Part shown: positions 26,893 to 36,200 of the stretch, piece by piece
Layout: each line of letters begins with the position of its first letter
How positions within the stretch are numbered: the first letter of the stretch is position 1
Assembly: GCA_934716995.1 (NCBI GenBank)
Contig: CAKUYO010000001.1
Coordinates: 62,001 to 126,000 of the forward strand
Source: an uncultured Bacteroidales bacterium
Lineage (GTDB): Bacteria > Bacteroidota > Bacteroidia > Bacteroidales > Paludibacteraceae
Length of the DNA stretch: 64,000 nucleotides
Direction: 5' to 3'
Position numbers and translations under genes: made by a program
The notes under the pieces: generated by a model
What the model was told of the DNA's origin: nothing
The model's database searches: none
The model's input: the letters and a program-made list of their open reading frames with translations, nothing else

Positions 26893-28443
26893 TTACTTTT
26901 CCATTATCTTGCGATAGAGCACTTTCGGGTCAACGGCTTTGGCGATAAGGGCATGCAAATCGTTGATATTCACACGCTCCTGTTGCATTGTATCGCGGAA
27001 GCGGACAGTCACACAATTGTCGGTCAGTGTATCGTGATCCACAGTGATACAGAACGGTGTACCGATAGCGTCCTGACGGCGGTAGCGTTTGCCGATAGAG
27101 TCTTTCTCGTCGTAGTTGGTATGGAAATCAAACTTGAGCATATCTACTATCTCACGCGCTTTTTCGGGCAGCCCGTCCTTGCGCACCAGCGGCATAACGC
27201 AGGCTTTCACTGGTGCCAGCACAGGCGGCAGGTTCAGCACCACGCGGGTATCGCCGCCCTCCAATTGCTCCTCTTTGTATGCCGAGCACATCACGCTGAG
27301 GAACATACGGTCCACACCGATAGAGGTCTCAATGACATACGGAGTGTAACTCTGGTTCAGTTCGGGGTCGAAATACTCCATCTTCTTTCCGCTGAACTTT
27401 GCATGCTGGCTCAGGTCGAAGTTCGTACGGCTGTGGATACCCTCCACCTCCTTGAAACCAAACGGCATCAGGAACTCGATGTCGGTAGCGGCATTGGCAT
27501 AGTGCGCCAGTTTCTCGTGGTCGTGGAAACGGTATTTCTCGTCGCCCAAACCGAGGGCTTTGTGCCATTTCAGGCGGAACTCTTTCCAGTGTTTGAACCA
27601 CTCCATCTCTGTGCCGGGGCGCACGAAGAACTGCATCTCCATCTGCTCAAACTCACGCATACGGAACACGAACTGACGGGCAACGATTTCATTGCGGAAC
27701 GCCTTGCCGATCTGTGCAATACCGAAAGGTATCTTCATACGTCCGGTCTTCTGCACATTGAGGAAATTGACAAAGATACCCTGCGCGGTCTCGGGACGGA
27801 GATAAATCTTCATAGCCGCATCGGAGGTCGAACCCATCTCTGTCTGGAACATCAGGTTGAACTGGCGCACATCCGTCCAGTTGCGCGTGCCGCTGATCGG
27901 GCAAACGATTTCCTCGTCGAGAATGATTTGTTTCAGTTCTGCCAAGTCGTTGTCATTCATCGCCTTGCTATAACGCTCGTGCAATGCGTTGCGTTTCTCG
28001 ATATGCTCCTTTACACGCTCGTTGGTCTGCTTGTAGAGTTCCTCGTCAAAGTTGTCGCCAAAGCGTTTGCGGGCTTTTTCCAACTCTTTCTCGATTTTCT
28101 CGTCGTATTTGGCAATCTGGTCTTCTATCAGCACATCGGCGCGGTAGCGTTTCTTCGAGTCGCGGTTGTCAATCAGCGGGTCGTTGAATGCGTCCACGTG
28201 TCCCGAAGCCTTCCATACGGTCGGGTGCATAAAGATGGCGGCATCAATACCCACGATGTTCTCGTGCAGCAGCGTCATCGAATCCCACCAGTATTTTTTG
28301 ATATTGTTTTTCAGTTCCACACCGTTCTGCCCGTAGTCATACACGGCTGCCAGCCCGTCGTAGATGTCGCTGCTCGGAAATACGAAACCGTACTCCTTGC
28401 AATGGGCGACAATCTTTTTGAATGTTTCTTCTTGTGTTGCCAT
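26893..28443 (-). CDS. glyS: Glycyl-tRNA synthetase, homodimeric type
   Basis: Charges tRNA-Gly with glycine. The 516-residue product from the ATG at 28443 (MATQEETFKKIV; an upstream frame extension to 28482 overlaps the promoter) is a class II synthetase of the alpha-2 type. Motif 2 is visible as KAFRNEIVARQFVFRMREFE and the glycine-pocket strand as EMQFFVRPGTE. The C-terminal anticodon-binding domain includes LPPVLAPVKACVMPL. An insertion of about 80 charged residues (125-190) is normal for this form. Confidence 0.96.
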   Translation of the reverse strand: MATQEETFKKIVAHCKEYGFVFPSSDIYDGLAAVYDYGQNGVELKNNIKKYWWDSMTLLHENIVGIDAAIFMHPTVWKASGHVDAFNDPLIDNRDSKKRYRADVLIEDQIAKYDEKIEKELEKARKRFGDNFDEELYKQTNERVKEHIEKRNALHERYSKAMNDNDLAELKQIILDEEIVCPISGTRNWTDVRQFNLMFQTEMGSTSDAAMKIYLRPETAQGIFVNFLNVQKTGRMKIPFGIAQIGKAFRNEIVARQFVFRMREFEQMEMQFFVRPGTEMEWFKHWKEFRLKWHKALGLGDEKYRFHDHEKLAHYANAATDIEFLMPFGFKEVEGIHSRTNFDLSQHAKFSGKKMEYFDPELNQSYTPYVIETSIGVDRMFLSVMCSAYKEEQLEGGDTRVVLNLPPVLAPVKACVMPLVRKDGLPEKAREIVDMLKFDFHTNYDEKDSIGKRYRRQDAIGTPFCITVDHDTLTDNCVTVRFRDTMQQERVNINDLHALIAKAVDPKVLYRKIMEK

Positions 28444-28479
28444 ATCTGTATTGTTAAAAGTTTCCTTGGTATAATTGTG

Positions 28480-28511
28480 CAAAATTACTGCTTTTTCACG
28501 ATATACGCAAT
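28480..28511 (-). promoter_or_regulatory. Candidate glyS promoter
   Basis: On the minus strand: ATTG (28508-28511, one mismatch to TTTG), 20 bases, TAATTTTG (28480-28487), 37 bases before the glyS start. Confidence 0.55.
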
Positions 28512-28689
28512 AGCGTTCTTTTTTTTATCCGAGCGCGTTAGGTTATTGCCACGTTTCCTGTTATTATCCCCAATGGATGCATACCTGCCATTGCAAGTAC
28601 CTCCGTATAACTGCATCGGGTGATTATCGGGTGATTAACGGGTTATTAACGGGTTGTTCTGCATAGAATGTGCTATGTTCATTATACCA

Positions 28690-28721
28690 TTTGCATATTC
28701 ACCATATTTTCCCTATCTTTG
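28690..28721 (+). promoter_or_regulatory. Bacteroidetes-type promoter of the PH-like protein gene
   Basis: TTTG (28690-28693), 20 bases, TATCTTTG (28714-28721), a perfect pair. It decides the start at 28740 rather than any upstream codon. Confidence 0.85.
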
Positions 28722-28739
28722 CAAAAAAAATACATATCA

Positions 28740-29249
28740 ATGTCAAACACCTCATCACAATGCCCATGGAGTCCGCGTATCAAGTGGATGACCGCCATTG
28801 CACTAATCATAATCATTTCCGCCGTTGCCTACAGCCTCTATATCTGTCTGCATACCACCGATGCTGCCACGCAATATACGGCATTGGCAGCCATAGTTGT
28901 ACTATGCGTATTGTTGTCAGGTGCCGTATTGCAAACACCGCGTTATGTGAGCGTTAGCAGCGAAAAGGTACGGATACATCTGCTCTGTACCTCGGTGGAT
29001 ATTTCCCAGGAAGAGATAGAGCGGATTGAGCACTTGCCGTCGGGACTGGCGGCGGTGCGTATTGTCGGAATGGGCAATTTCTTCGGCAATGTAGGTCTGT
29101 TCCATAGCGACTACTGCGGGCGGTACTACTCATTCGTTACCAACCCGCAAGACATCTGTCTCATTTTCCGCCGCGGCAAAAAGCCCGTCGCCGTCAGCGT
29201 GGCAGACGCATCCGTATTTAGCAACATAACCACGGTGGAAGAGAAATGA
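28740..29249 (+). CDS. Small membrane protein with a bacterial PH-like domain
   Basis: A 169-residue protein with two N-terminal membrane helices (about 18-38, IALIIIISAVAYSLYICL, and 48-65, ALAAIVVLCVLLSGAVL) and a cytoplasmic beta-rich domain (YVSVSSEKVRIHLLCTSVDI, RIEHLPSGLAAVRIVGMGNF, SFVTNPQDICLIFR) with the pattern of bacterial PH/DUF-type domains. Function is unknown. It stands alone between its own promoter and a terminator. Confidence 0.7.
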   Translation: MSNTSSQCPWSPRIKWMTAIALIIIISAVAYSLYICLHTTDAATQYTALAAIVVLCVLLSGAVLQTPRYVSVSSEKVRIHLLCTSVDISQEEIERIEHLPSGLAAVRIVGMGNFFGNVGLFHSDYCGRYYSFVTNPQDICLIFRRGKKPVAVSVADASVFSNITTVEEK

Positions 29250-29299
29250 AAAACAGAACATATCGGCAAAATATGTTGCAAAACACTTTATTGAGAAGA

Positions 29300-29324
29300 A
29301 GAACCTTGCGGGGTTCTTTTTTTC
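29300..29324 (+). terminator. Rho-independent terminator
   Basis: AGAACC-TTGCGG-GGTTCT followed by seven T, downstream of the PH-like gene. Confidence 0.75.
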
Positions 29325-29344
29325 TGCGATTTTAGAGCATTTAT

Positions 29345-29375
29345 TTTGATATATCATTTCTTTTCACTACCTTTG
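29345..29375 (+). promoter_or_regulatory. Bacteroidetes-type promoter of the 29468 gene
   Basis: TTTG (29345-29348), 19 bases, TACCTTTG (29368-29375). A leader of about 85 bases follows, rich in AATGCATAATGC micro-repeats (29388-29428). Confidence 0.7.
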
Positions 29376-29467
29376 CACCCGTTAAAACAATGCATAATGC
29401 ACAATGCATAATGCGTAATTATTATTAATGCGTAATAACATTAACTAACCTATAAAAACACATAATT

Positions 29468-29713
29468 ATGATTCGTACTACATTTAATCGTCTTCGTGAA
29501 GTAAAGGATAGTCTGCCGCATGGCAGTATGGATGCCATCGCAAACGAGTTGGGTATCTCCGCAGATGCTGTTCGCTCGTATTTCAACGGCGATGGTGATG
29601 CTAACGGTTACCATATCGAGCCCGGTCCCGAGGGCGGTATTGTAGAGTTGACAGACACACGCATTCTGGAGGTGGCTCTCCGCATTGCGTGGGCTGCAAA
29701 GCAAGGTCTCTGA
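29468..29713 (+). CDS. Small putative DNA-binding protein
   Basis: An 81-residue protein common in Bacteroidales and usually described as DNA-binding. The N-terminal half can form a helix-turn-helix (HGSMDAIANELGISADAVRS), followed by HIEPGPEGGIVELTD, a conserved pattern of this small family. There are no membrane segments. The next gene starts within or just after its stop codon, so the two are probably co-transcribed. Confidence 0.75.
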   Translation: MIRTTFNRLREVKDSLPHGSMDAIANELGISADAVRSYFNGDGDANGYHIEPGPEGGIVELTDTRILEVALRIAWAAKQGL

Positions 29714-29718
29714 CAGAG

Positions 29719-30690
29719 GTGGCAAAAGCCATACCCTATAAATGGAAGGCATTCGCTCTGACGCTATGCGTCGGAGTAATGCCTTTTTTCGTTGCCGATA
29801 TACAGGCAGCGGAACGGTTGGCGGCAGAAAATACACTCTATTCCTCCTTTGAGGAGTATGTAACGACGCGGGACGCGTCGTCCCCACAACCAAACAAATC
29901 TACGACGCAAACACGTTGGTTGGATGACTATCCGAAGCGTATCGGGCTGACACTTAGTGCGGATGCGAACATCGTGGCGAACTATATCTGGCGCGGGCAG
30001 TACGTGGGCGGATTGGGGCTGCAAGCCTCCGCACGAGTGAACTATGAGGGACTGTTTGCCGATATATGGTGGAACGTAGGGGCTACCGACTGGGCATTCT
30101 CGGGTTTCAATCCCGAAGTGGATATAGCCCTCGGTCTCGACCGCTGGGGGTTGCAACTCTATTGGCTGCACATGCACTATTTCGACGGCACGCCGTTCTT
30201 CGACTACAGCAACGCCGCCCCCGGACAGGCGGGCAACACCAGCGAACTGCGGGCAAGGTACACCGTGAGCAGCCGTTTGCCGCTAAGCATACTATGGTGC
30301 ACACGTCTTGCGGGACGGGACGGCTATTGGGACGATGCGGGCAACCTGCAACGTGCATGGTCGAGTTACTTGGAACTGAAATACACTTTCGCCCTGCCAT
30401 ACAATACAGGCATCACCACAGCCGTAGGTATGACCCCGTGGCGCAGTCTCTACACCGGCTTCAAGGGCGATTTCGCGGTAGTGAATATCGATGTGGCATT
30501 GAGCAAGCAGTGGCAGGTGAAACAGTGCGGTTTCTTGCTGGCGGGCGAGGTAATGCTCAACCCGTGGCGAATGAACAAAGAGAACGTGCGCAGGGAAGCG
30601 CGCAACCCGTGGCAGCAGCGTATCAACGCCAACCTGACACTGGGGGTATCGTGGCAATACAAGCACAATCATCAATCAACTAATTTATAA
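29719..30690 (+). CDS. Outer-membrane protein, paralogue of the next gene
   Basis: Predicted secreted beta-barrel of unknown substrate. From GTG at 29719 (directly after the previous stop) it has 323 residues with a signal peptide (AFALTLCVGVMPFFVADIQA). A GTG at 29689, overlapping the previous gene, is the alternative; no ATG is available before the signal peptide. The core aligns by eye with the product of 30700-31542: NYIWRGQYVGGLGLQ with AYLWRGQFNGGLSLQ, VGATDWAF with VGASDWKF, and NPEVDIA with VPEVDIE. A REP-like palindrome lies in frame near the N-terminus at 29873-29891. This looks like a tandem duplication. Confidence 0.75.
   Translation: MAKAIPYKWKAFALTLCVGVMPFFVADIQAAERLAAENTLYSSFEEYVTTRDASSPQPNKSTTQTRWLDDYPKRIGLTLSADANIVANYIWRGQYVGGLGLQASARVNYEGLFADIWWNVGATDWAFSGFNPEVDIALGLDRWGLQLYWLHMHYFDGTPFFDYSNAAPGQAGNTSELRARYTVSSRLPLSILWCTRLAGRDGYWDDAGNLQRAWSSYLELKYTFALPYNTGITTAVGMTPWRSLYTGFKGDFAVVNIDVALSKQWQVKQCGFLLAGEVMLNPWRMNKENVRREARNPWQQRINANLTLGVSWQYKHNHQSTNL
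29873..29891. repeat. REP-like palindrome, copy 3 (inside an outer-membrane protein gene)
   Basis: ACGACGCG-GGA-CGCGTCGT followed by CCCCACAACC, nearly identical to copy 1 with its trailer. It encodes the segment TTRDASSPQP in the variable linker just after the signal peptide and keeps the frame open. Confidence 0.75.
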
Positions 30691-30699
30691 ACAAACAAA

Positions 30700-31542
30700 A
30701 TGAAAAAGGTATTAGTCAGTTTGTTGGCGGTGGTGATGACTACCGCTGTAATGGCACAGAAAGTGTCGTTTGCGTATGAGGCAGGAGCCGAACTCACCAG
30801 TGCGTACTTGTGGCGCGGTCAGTTCAACGGCGGTCTGAGTCTCCAACCCGAAGTGCTGATCGGCTGGGACAGCGAGCATACCGCTTTCCGTATCGGAGCA
30901 TGGGCAAGCGTGGGTGCGAGCGACTGGAAGTTCTGCAAATCGACCGAGGAGATCGCCGGCACGTATTTCGTACCCGAAGTAGATATTGAGGCTTCATTCA
31001 CGTTCTTCGGTCTGACCCTCGGTGCCACCCACTACTACTATTGCGACGGCACCAATTTCCTCAACTGGAACAAAGACCTCGGTATTGCGGCAGAGAACAG
31101 CAGCCAGACCGAGGTACAGATCGGGTATAACTTCGGGGACCTGACCAACTGCGGTTTGTATGCCAACTGGTACACTATGGTAGCGGGTGCCGACTGCTAC
31201 GAGAACGAGGACGGCGAACTGAAACGCGCTTATTCGTCGTACATCGAATTAGGTTACGACTTCACACTGCCTTTCGACATCACCCTCGGCGTGCAAGTGG
31301 GTATGACTCCGTGGAAGAGCACCTACACCGACTATGAAGGCGGGTTTGCCGTAAACAACGTGAGCGGACGTATCGAGAAACCGTTCTCCATAGGCGACAT
31401 CTGCGAGATTTCCATCTTTGCACAGGGCAGTATCAACACCTACAAGATCAACAAAGAGAACGTGTTTATCAACGCCGCCGGCGACGACAAACTCTACAAA
31501 CAGCGTCTCAACGGCTGTATCGGTGTGGGACTGTGGTTCTAG
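30700..31542 (+). CDS. Outer-membrane protein, paralogue of the previous gene
   Basis: A 280-residue protein with a signal peptide (MKKVLVSLLAVVMTTAVMAQ) and a beta-strand-rich mature part (ELTSAYLWRGQFNGGLSLQP, FFGLTLGATHYYYCDGTNF), ending in an aromatic residue (IGVGLWF) as outer-membrane barrels do. It begins nine bases after its paralogue's stop, so they are co-transcribed. Its relation to ApbE downstream is unknown. Confidence 0.8.
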   Translation: MKKVLVSLLAVVMTTAVMAQKVSFAYEAGAELTSAYLWRGQFNGGLSLQPEVLIGWDSEHTAFRIGAWASVGASDWKFCKSTEEIAGTYFVPEVDIEASFTFFGLTLGATHYYYCDGTNFLNWNKDLGIAAENSSQTEVQIGYNFGDLTNCGLYANWYTMVAGADCYENEDGELKRAYSSYIELGYDFTLPFDITLGVQVGMTPWKSTYTDYEGGFAVNNVSGRIEKPFSIGDICEISIFAQGSINTYKINKENVFINAAGDDKLYKQRLNGCIGVGLWF

Positions 31543-31639
31543 GATCTCCCCCTTCCCCTCCTTCAAAGGAGGGGTTGGCAGAACAACACATTTAATTCAT
31601 AATTCCTAATTCATCATTCATAATTAGCAATTAGTTCTT

Positions 31640-32641
31640 ATGGATAAGAAACGCACCATAGCGGCGGCATTGTGCATCATTCCGGCGGTGATACTGCTGC
31701 TGGTTGTGCCTATGCGGCGCAAGGAGACCCAATACTTTGCCGATAGGGGAAAAGTGTTCGGTACCTATTACAATGTACAATACGAAAACACCGATAACCT
31801 GCAAAACGATATATTGTCTGCCTTTGAGGCATTTGACAACTCGCTCAGTATGTTCAACCCCAACTCGGTTATCAGCCATATCAATCAGAACAGGGACAGC
31901 GCGACCGATGTCTATTTTGAGCAGATGTGGCAAGAGGCGGAGCGGGTATATCAGGAGAGCCACGGGGCGTTTGATATTACGGTGGCGCCGTTGGTCAACC
32001 TGTGGGGCTTCGGTTTCAAGAACCGCGAACAGGTTACCGAGGCGAAGATAGACAGTCTTTTGCCGTTGGTAGGTTTCCGGAAAGTACACCTTGCTGACCA
32101 CCGCGTCAGCAAAGACGATCCGCGTACGATGCTGGACGCAAGTGCCGTAGCCAAAGGACAGGCGTGCGATATGATTGCCGCGCTGCTGACGGACAAAGGC
32201 TGCACCAACTATCTGGTGGACATAGGCGGCGAGGTGGTGGCAAAAGGTGTGAACAGACAGGGGAACCCGTGGCGTATAGGTATCACCAAACCGCAAGACG
32301 ACCCGGCGGGGCAGTCGCAGGATATGGAAGAGGTGCTGCAGACGAGCGATATCTGTATGGCTACCTCGGGCAACTACCGCAATTTCTACTACGAGGGCGG
32401 ACAACGCCGCAGCCATACTATCGACCCGCGCACCGGCCGCCCCGTACAGCACCGCCTGCTGAGTGCCACCGTAGTGGCATCATCGTGTATGCGTGCCGAT
32501 GCACTTGCTACCGCCTGTATGGTATTGGGCGAAGCGGACGGCATGGAAATGATCAACTCCCACGCCGATGCCGAGTGTTATTTCATTGTCGCCCAAGGCG
32601 ACAGCACCATCGTACTGCAATCCGACGGCTGGACGTATTGA
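31640..32641 (+). CDS. apbE: FAD:protein FMN transferase (ApbE)
   Basis: Attaches FMN covalently to Thr/Ser of target proteins such as the NqrB/NqrC and RnfD/RnfG subunits, outside the cytoplasmic membrane. The 333-residue product has an N-terminal membrane anchor (AAALCIIPAVILLLVVP), then the ApbE core: GKVFGTYYNVQYE, SMFNPNSVISHIN, LDASAVAKGQACDMIA, YLVDIGGEVVAKG, and the Mg/FAD segment HTIDPRTGRPVQHRLLSATV. No flavinylation target is encoded in this window. Confidence 0.95.
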   Translation: MDKKRTIAAALCIIPAVILLLVVPMRRKETQYFADRGKVFGTYYNVQYENTDNLQNDILSAFEAFDNSLSMFNPNSVISHINQNRDSATDVYFEQMWQEAERVYQESHGAFDITVAPLVNLWGFGFKNREQVTEAKIDSLLPLVGFRKVHLADHRVSKDDPRTMLDASAVAKGQACDMIAALLTDKGCTNYLVDIGGEVVAKGVNRQGNPWRIGITKPQDDPAGQSQDMEEVLQTSDICMATSGNYRNFYYEGGQRRSHTIDPRTGRPVQHRLLSATVVASSCMRADALATACMVLGEADGMEMINSHADAECYFIVAQGDSTIVLQSDGWTY

Positions 32642-32665
32642 GCCGACAAAAAAATGTATTATACA

Positions 32666-32702
32666 AGGGCTACCTGACAAATATCGTCGGGTAGCCTTTT
32701 TT
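32666..32702 (+). terminator. Rho-independent terminator of apbE
   Basis: AAGGGCTACCTGAC pairs with GTCGGGTAGCCTT and runs into six T. Confidence 0.85.
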
Positions 32703-32868
32703 ATGTATAATCCGTTGATTGTAAGAGAGTTATCCGACAGTTTCCTTTCGCACAAACAAAAAACATACACATAACTACCTGAAATACAAGCAAAAACTGC
32801 CTAATCTCATACGAATCACATACCAATCACATAGACCTGACGGCACGAGGATATAGAATGATAGAATA

Positions 32869-33072
32869 ACGTGAGTTCGATATAACGAAAACTTGTAAAA
32901 ACAAAACTTTCAAAACCTATCTTGCGGCACAACACGTGCCGCGCTTTTTATACAAGTATGGTCAAAAATCATTCAAATAGCCGAAATAAGGGTTGTTTTG
33001 AACGAACGGCTATGCCGTATTACCACAAATTAACCATAAATTTTATATCCAAAATTTATATCGAACTGACGT
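32869..33072. mobile_element. MITE copy D, long form with type II core
   Basis: A 204-bp element with left end ACGTGAGTTCGATATAA and right end (other strand) ACGTCAGTTCGATATAA, flanked by TA on both sides (32867-32868, 33073-33074). The core is the type II hairpin (GCGGCAC-AACAC-GTGCCGC) plus extra sequence. The terminal repeats match at 16 of 17 positions, the best-preserved pair in the window. Confidence 0.85.
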
Positions 33073-33170
33073 TAAGTAAATCTTTGTTCTTACACCCATA
33101 AATTGCCCTAAATCTTATTCGCCTGCGGCGGCAAAGTAAGACAATCAATCTACTTATATCGAACTGACGT
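33073..33170. mobile_element. MITE copy E, right half of a type I element
   Basis: It begins exactly at TAAGTAAATC, an internal TA site of the type I core, and continues through the GCC-hairpin to a good right terminal repeat followed by TA (33171-33172). Copy D therefore seems to have landed in a type I copy whose left half was later lost. The remaining bases to 33299 hold TATTTTTG (33253-33260), a weak -7 candidate for the next gene without a clear -33. Confidence 0.75.
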
Positions 33171-33299
33171 TAGAGAGTCTCTTTATGATGGTCAACAGCA
33201 AAAAATCCACAAAAAAGCACACTATATATACATAGATATGCAAGAAAAGCAGTATTTTTGTAGCGTGAAACAATAATCCCGTATTTAATACATCAAGAT

Positions 33300-36200
33300 A
33301 TGAGAAACATATTCAAAAAGGTTCTGTCTGTTTTTCTGTTTGTCAGCACCAGTCTCTGTGTCAATGCTACTGACATATTCCTGCCACTGGCGGACGCAAC
33401 CAAGACATCGGTTGCACCTAATGATACGTATGAGTGGACAAATTCATCGGATTGGAAAGCAAAAAAGAATATTATTTACGTGGAGTTACCCTCTGCAGGT
33501 ATTTCCGGTATTATTGCATGGAAATGCGGTAGTGCCAAAAGCGATCGTTTTCTGTATATCAACAGCAATGCCGGTTCACAAGAAGACAAAAGTCGTCCTA
33601 TAGTGATGTCCAAAAGTTACGAGAGTATCTCTTTTACAAGCAGTGATATTGCCACCTATCAAGGGAAACCCTGTCTCAAGTTTACCACTACTGATGATTT
33701 TAAGGGGAGAGGTGCACTTTTAACCGTTCCTCAGGGTTCTACGCCTGTGCAGAAATCGAACGATGCGACGCTCAAAGAGTTGAAATATGACGGAACAAGT
33801 GTGCCTAACTTTGATGCGGGGAAGTTGGATTACAGCGTAATGCTGCCTGCCAACTATTCAGGTACACCGCAGGTAACGGCAACCGCCAACGACAGCAAAG
33901 CCCAAATGAACATCACGCAAGCCGCTTCGGCAACGGGCAAGGCGTCGGTGCTGGTTACTGCCGAAGACGGCACAACCCAAAAGACCTACACCATTCAGTT
34001 CAGCCAAGCCGTAGCCGACGCGCCTGTTATCACCTCATTTACAGTAGCAGGCGTACCAGCCACTATTGACCAAGCGAACAAGGCCATCACCGCCACGCTG
34101 CCGATAGGCAGCAGTTTGCAGGGGCTCACCCCTACCCTGTCAGGCAATAACATTGATTCATATACACCGCAAGGGGCACAAGATTTCAGCCAGCCCGTGC
34201 AATATACGGTTAAGTCCACGTCGGGCAAGAGTGCCGTCTATACCGTTACGCTGCAAGTGGAGCAACCCAAATCGAGCGACGCTACACTCAAGAGCCTGAC
34301 CGTAGGCGGCAAGGCTATTACACTGCAAACAGGCGTGTACAACTACACAGTGGACGCAGAGAGCGGCAGTGCAGTGCCGCAAGTAAGTGCCACACCGAAC
34401 GACAGCAAAGCAACCGTCCAGATTACGCAAGCCGGTTCGCTGACCGACAAAGCCATCGTGGTAGTAACTGCCGAGGACGGCACACAGCAGACTTATACGA
34501 TTACGTTTAATATCAAAGTGCCGTCTTCCGATCTGAGCGTCCATACGCCCGGTATCTATGAAGCCGAGAAGATCGCAGGCGGCTACGGCGGCACGCTTAC
34601 CGCTTTCAGCGGACGGGAATACGAGGTGTATTATGCAGCCCGCAATGCAAGCGATCTGGCTACATTAAACACCACCGGTACGGACAGAACCAACGGAATG
34701 ACCACCAATGAGACCGCCACCTATTGCGAGGCGATAGACGGCTGGTTTAAGGGAACCATAGCATCCCTTGGTTCCGCCTCGGCTTCTGCCATAGATGAGT
34801 TTACCCAAGGTACCTCCGGACGTGAACACCGTATGGAGAACGGGCATACATACACTTTCCATTTCAGCGGGTATGACCAGTTCTCTATTTATGCGAAGGA
34901 CAAGAAACAGGATACCAAAGGAACAAAGCCCGGCGACAACCAGTACTTTGAGGTATATATAGACGGCATTCTCCAGCCTTTGCAGTTCAATAAAGACAAC
35001 TATACCATTCGCCGCTACAGCATTTCCACGGGCGAGCATGTAGTGATTGTAAAAGCCATCAACGGTCAGTGCCGTTTCTTGGGTTTCTCGCTGCGTGTGG
35101 CAGACGAACCGCGGGTCAGTTGGATTAAGGGTAACGACTCTACGCAAAATGTACTGCAGACACGTGCCATTGCACCGGTTACCTACTACACCAAGTACAA
35201 CAGCAAGGGCAAGACCGCTCTCGAATGGGAGGGTGCAGAGGCAACAGGCATCACGCTCACACAGGGCAACGGCGACGGCATCGGCGACACGCTGACCCTA
35301 AGCGGTACAGCGAACTGCCCGGTTGGTACGTACATATATAAGGTGGTGGCATACAACGGGAGCAACCAAGTAACCAACTCGCTAAGCGGCAAGATAACCG
35401 TTTATTCGAAGATCGAGGCTACTTCCGATACCATACAAGACGGATTTACCAACGAGGCTATCGACGGCTTTACTTTCCGCTACTATGCCTTGAGCGAGAA
35501 AGACATCACCTTAGTTTGGACCAACGGCACACCGGCGGGGATAACGGGCAGCGGGAGCAACGGCACGTACACGATCAGCGGTACGCCTACCACGGCGGGT
35601 GTGTATCCGTTCACTATCAGCGTAGCGGGCGGCAACAGCATTCAGGGCAAACTGACCGTTACCACTTTCGACCCGGGCAACAACCCTGTACTCTACCTCT
35701 ATAAGAACACATCTGCTTACGAGAAAGACGGCGTGTATCTGTACCTGAAGAGCAAAGGGAAGAACCTTGTGCCCCGCAAGGCGCAAGACCAACTGCGCGA
35801 CAAAGCACAATACGACAAATATACATGGGTGCTGATCTCGGAGGACGTAGATGCCAACAACGGCGAGATTATGGCATTGGCACGCGGCAACCAAATCAGT
35901 ATGCCCGTACTGAATATGAAATCGTTCTCCTATTCGGAGAGCCGTCTCGACTGGGGCGATCCCGACAACGGCAGTCTCAACAACAAAGCCGTCCGCGTGG
36001 TACAACCGACGCACCCTATTATCAAAGCATTAGGCAAGAAACAGGGCGATGCGGTACAAGTAATTGACTCTGTGGTAGGGAAAGGACTGATGCCTGCGGC
36101 GGTGGATTATCAGGGTACGCTCTGCTTGGCAACCGCTACTACGCGCGGCGAGGAATATACCGCCGACGGCGTGGAAGAGACGTTCCTGCACGAAGTACCC

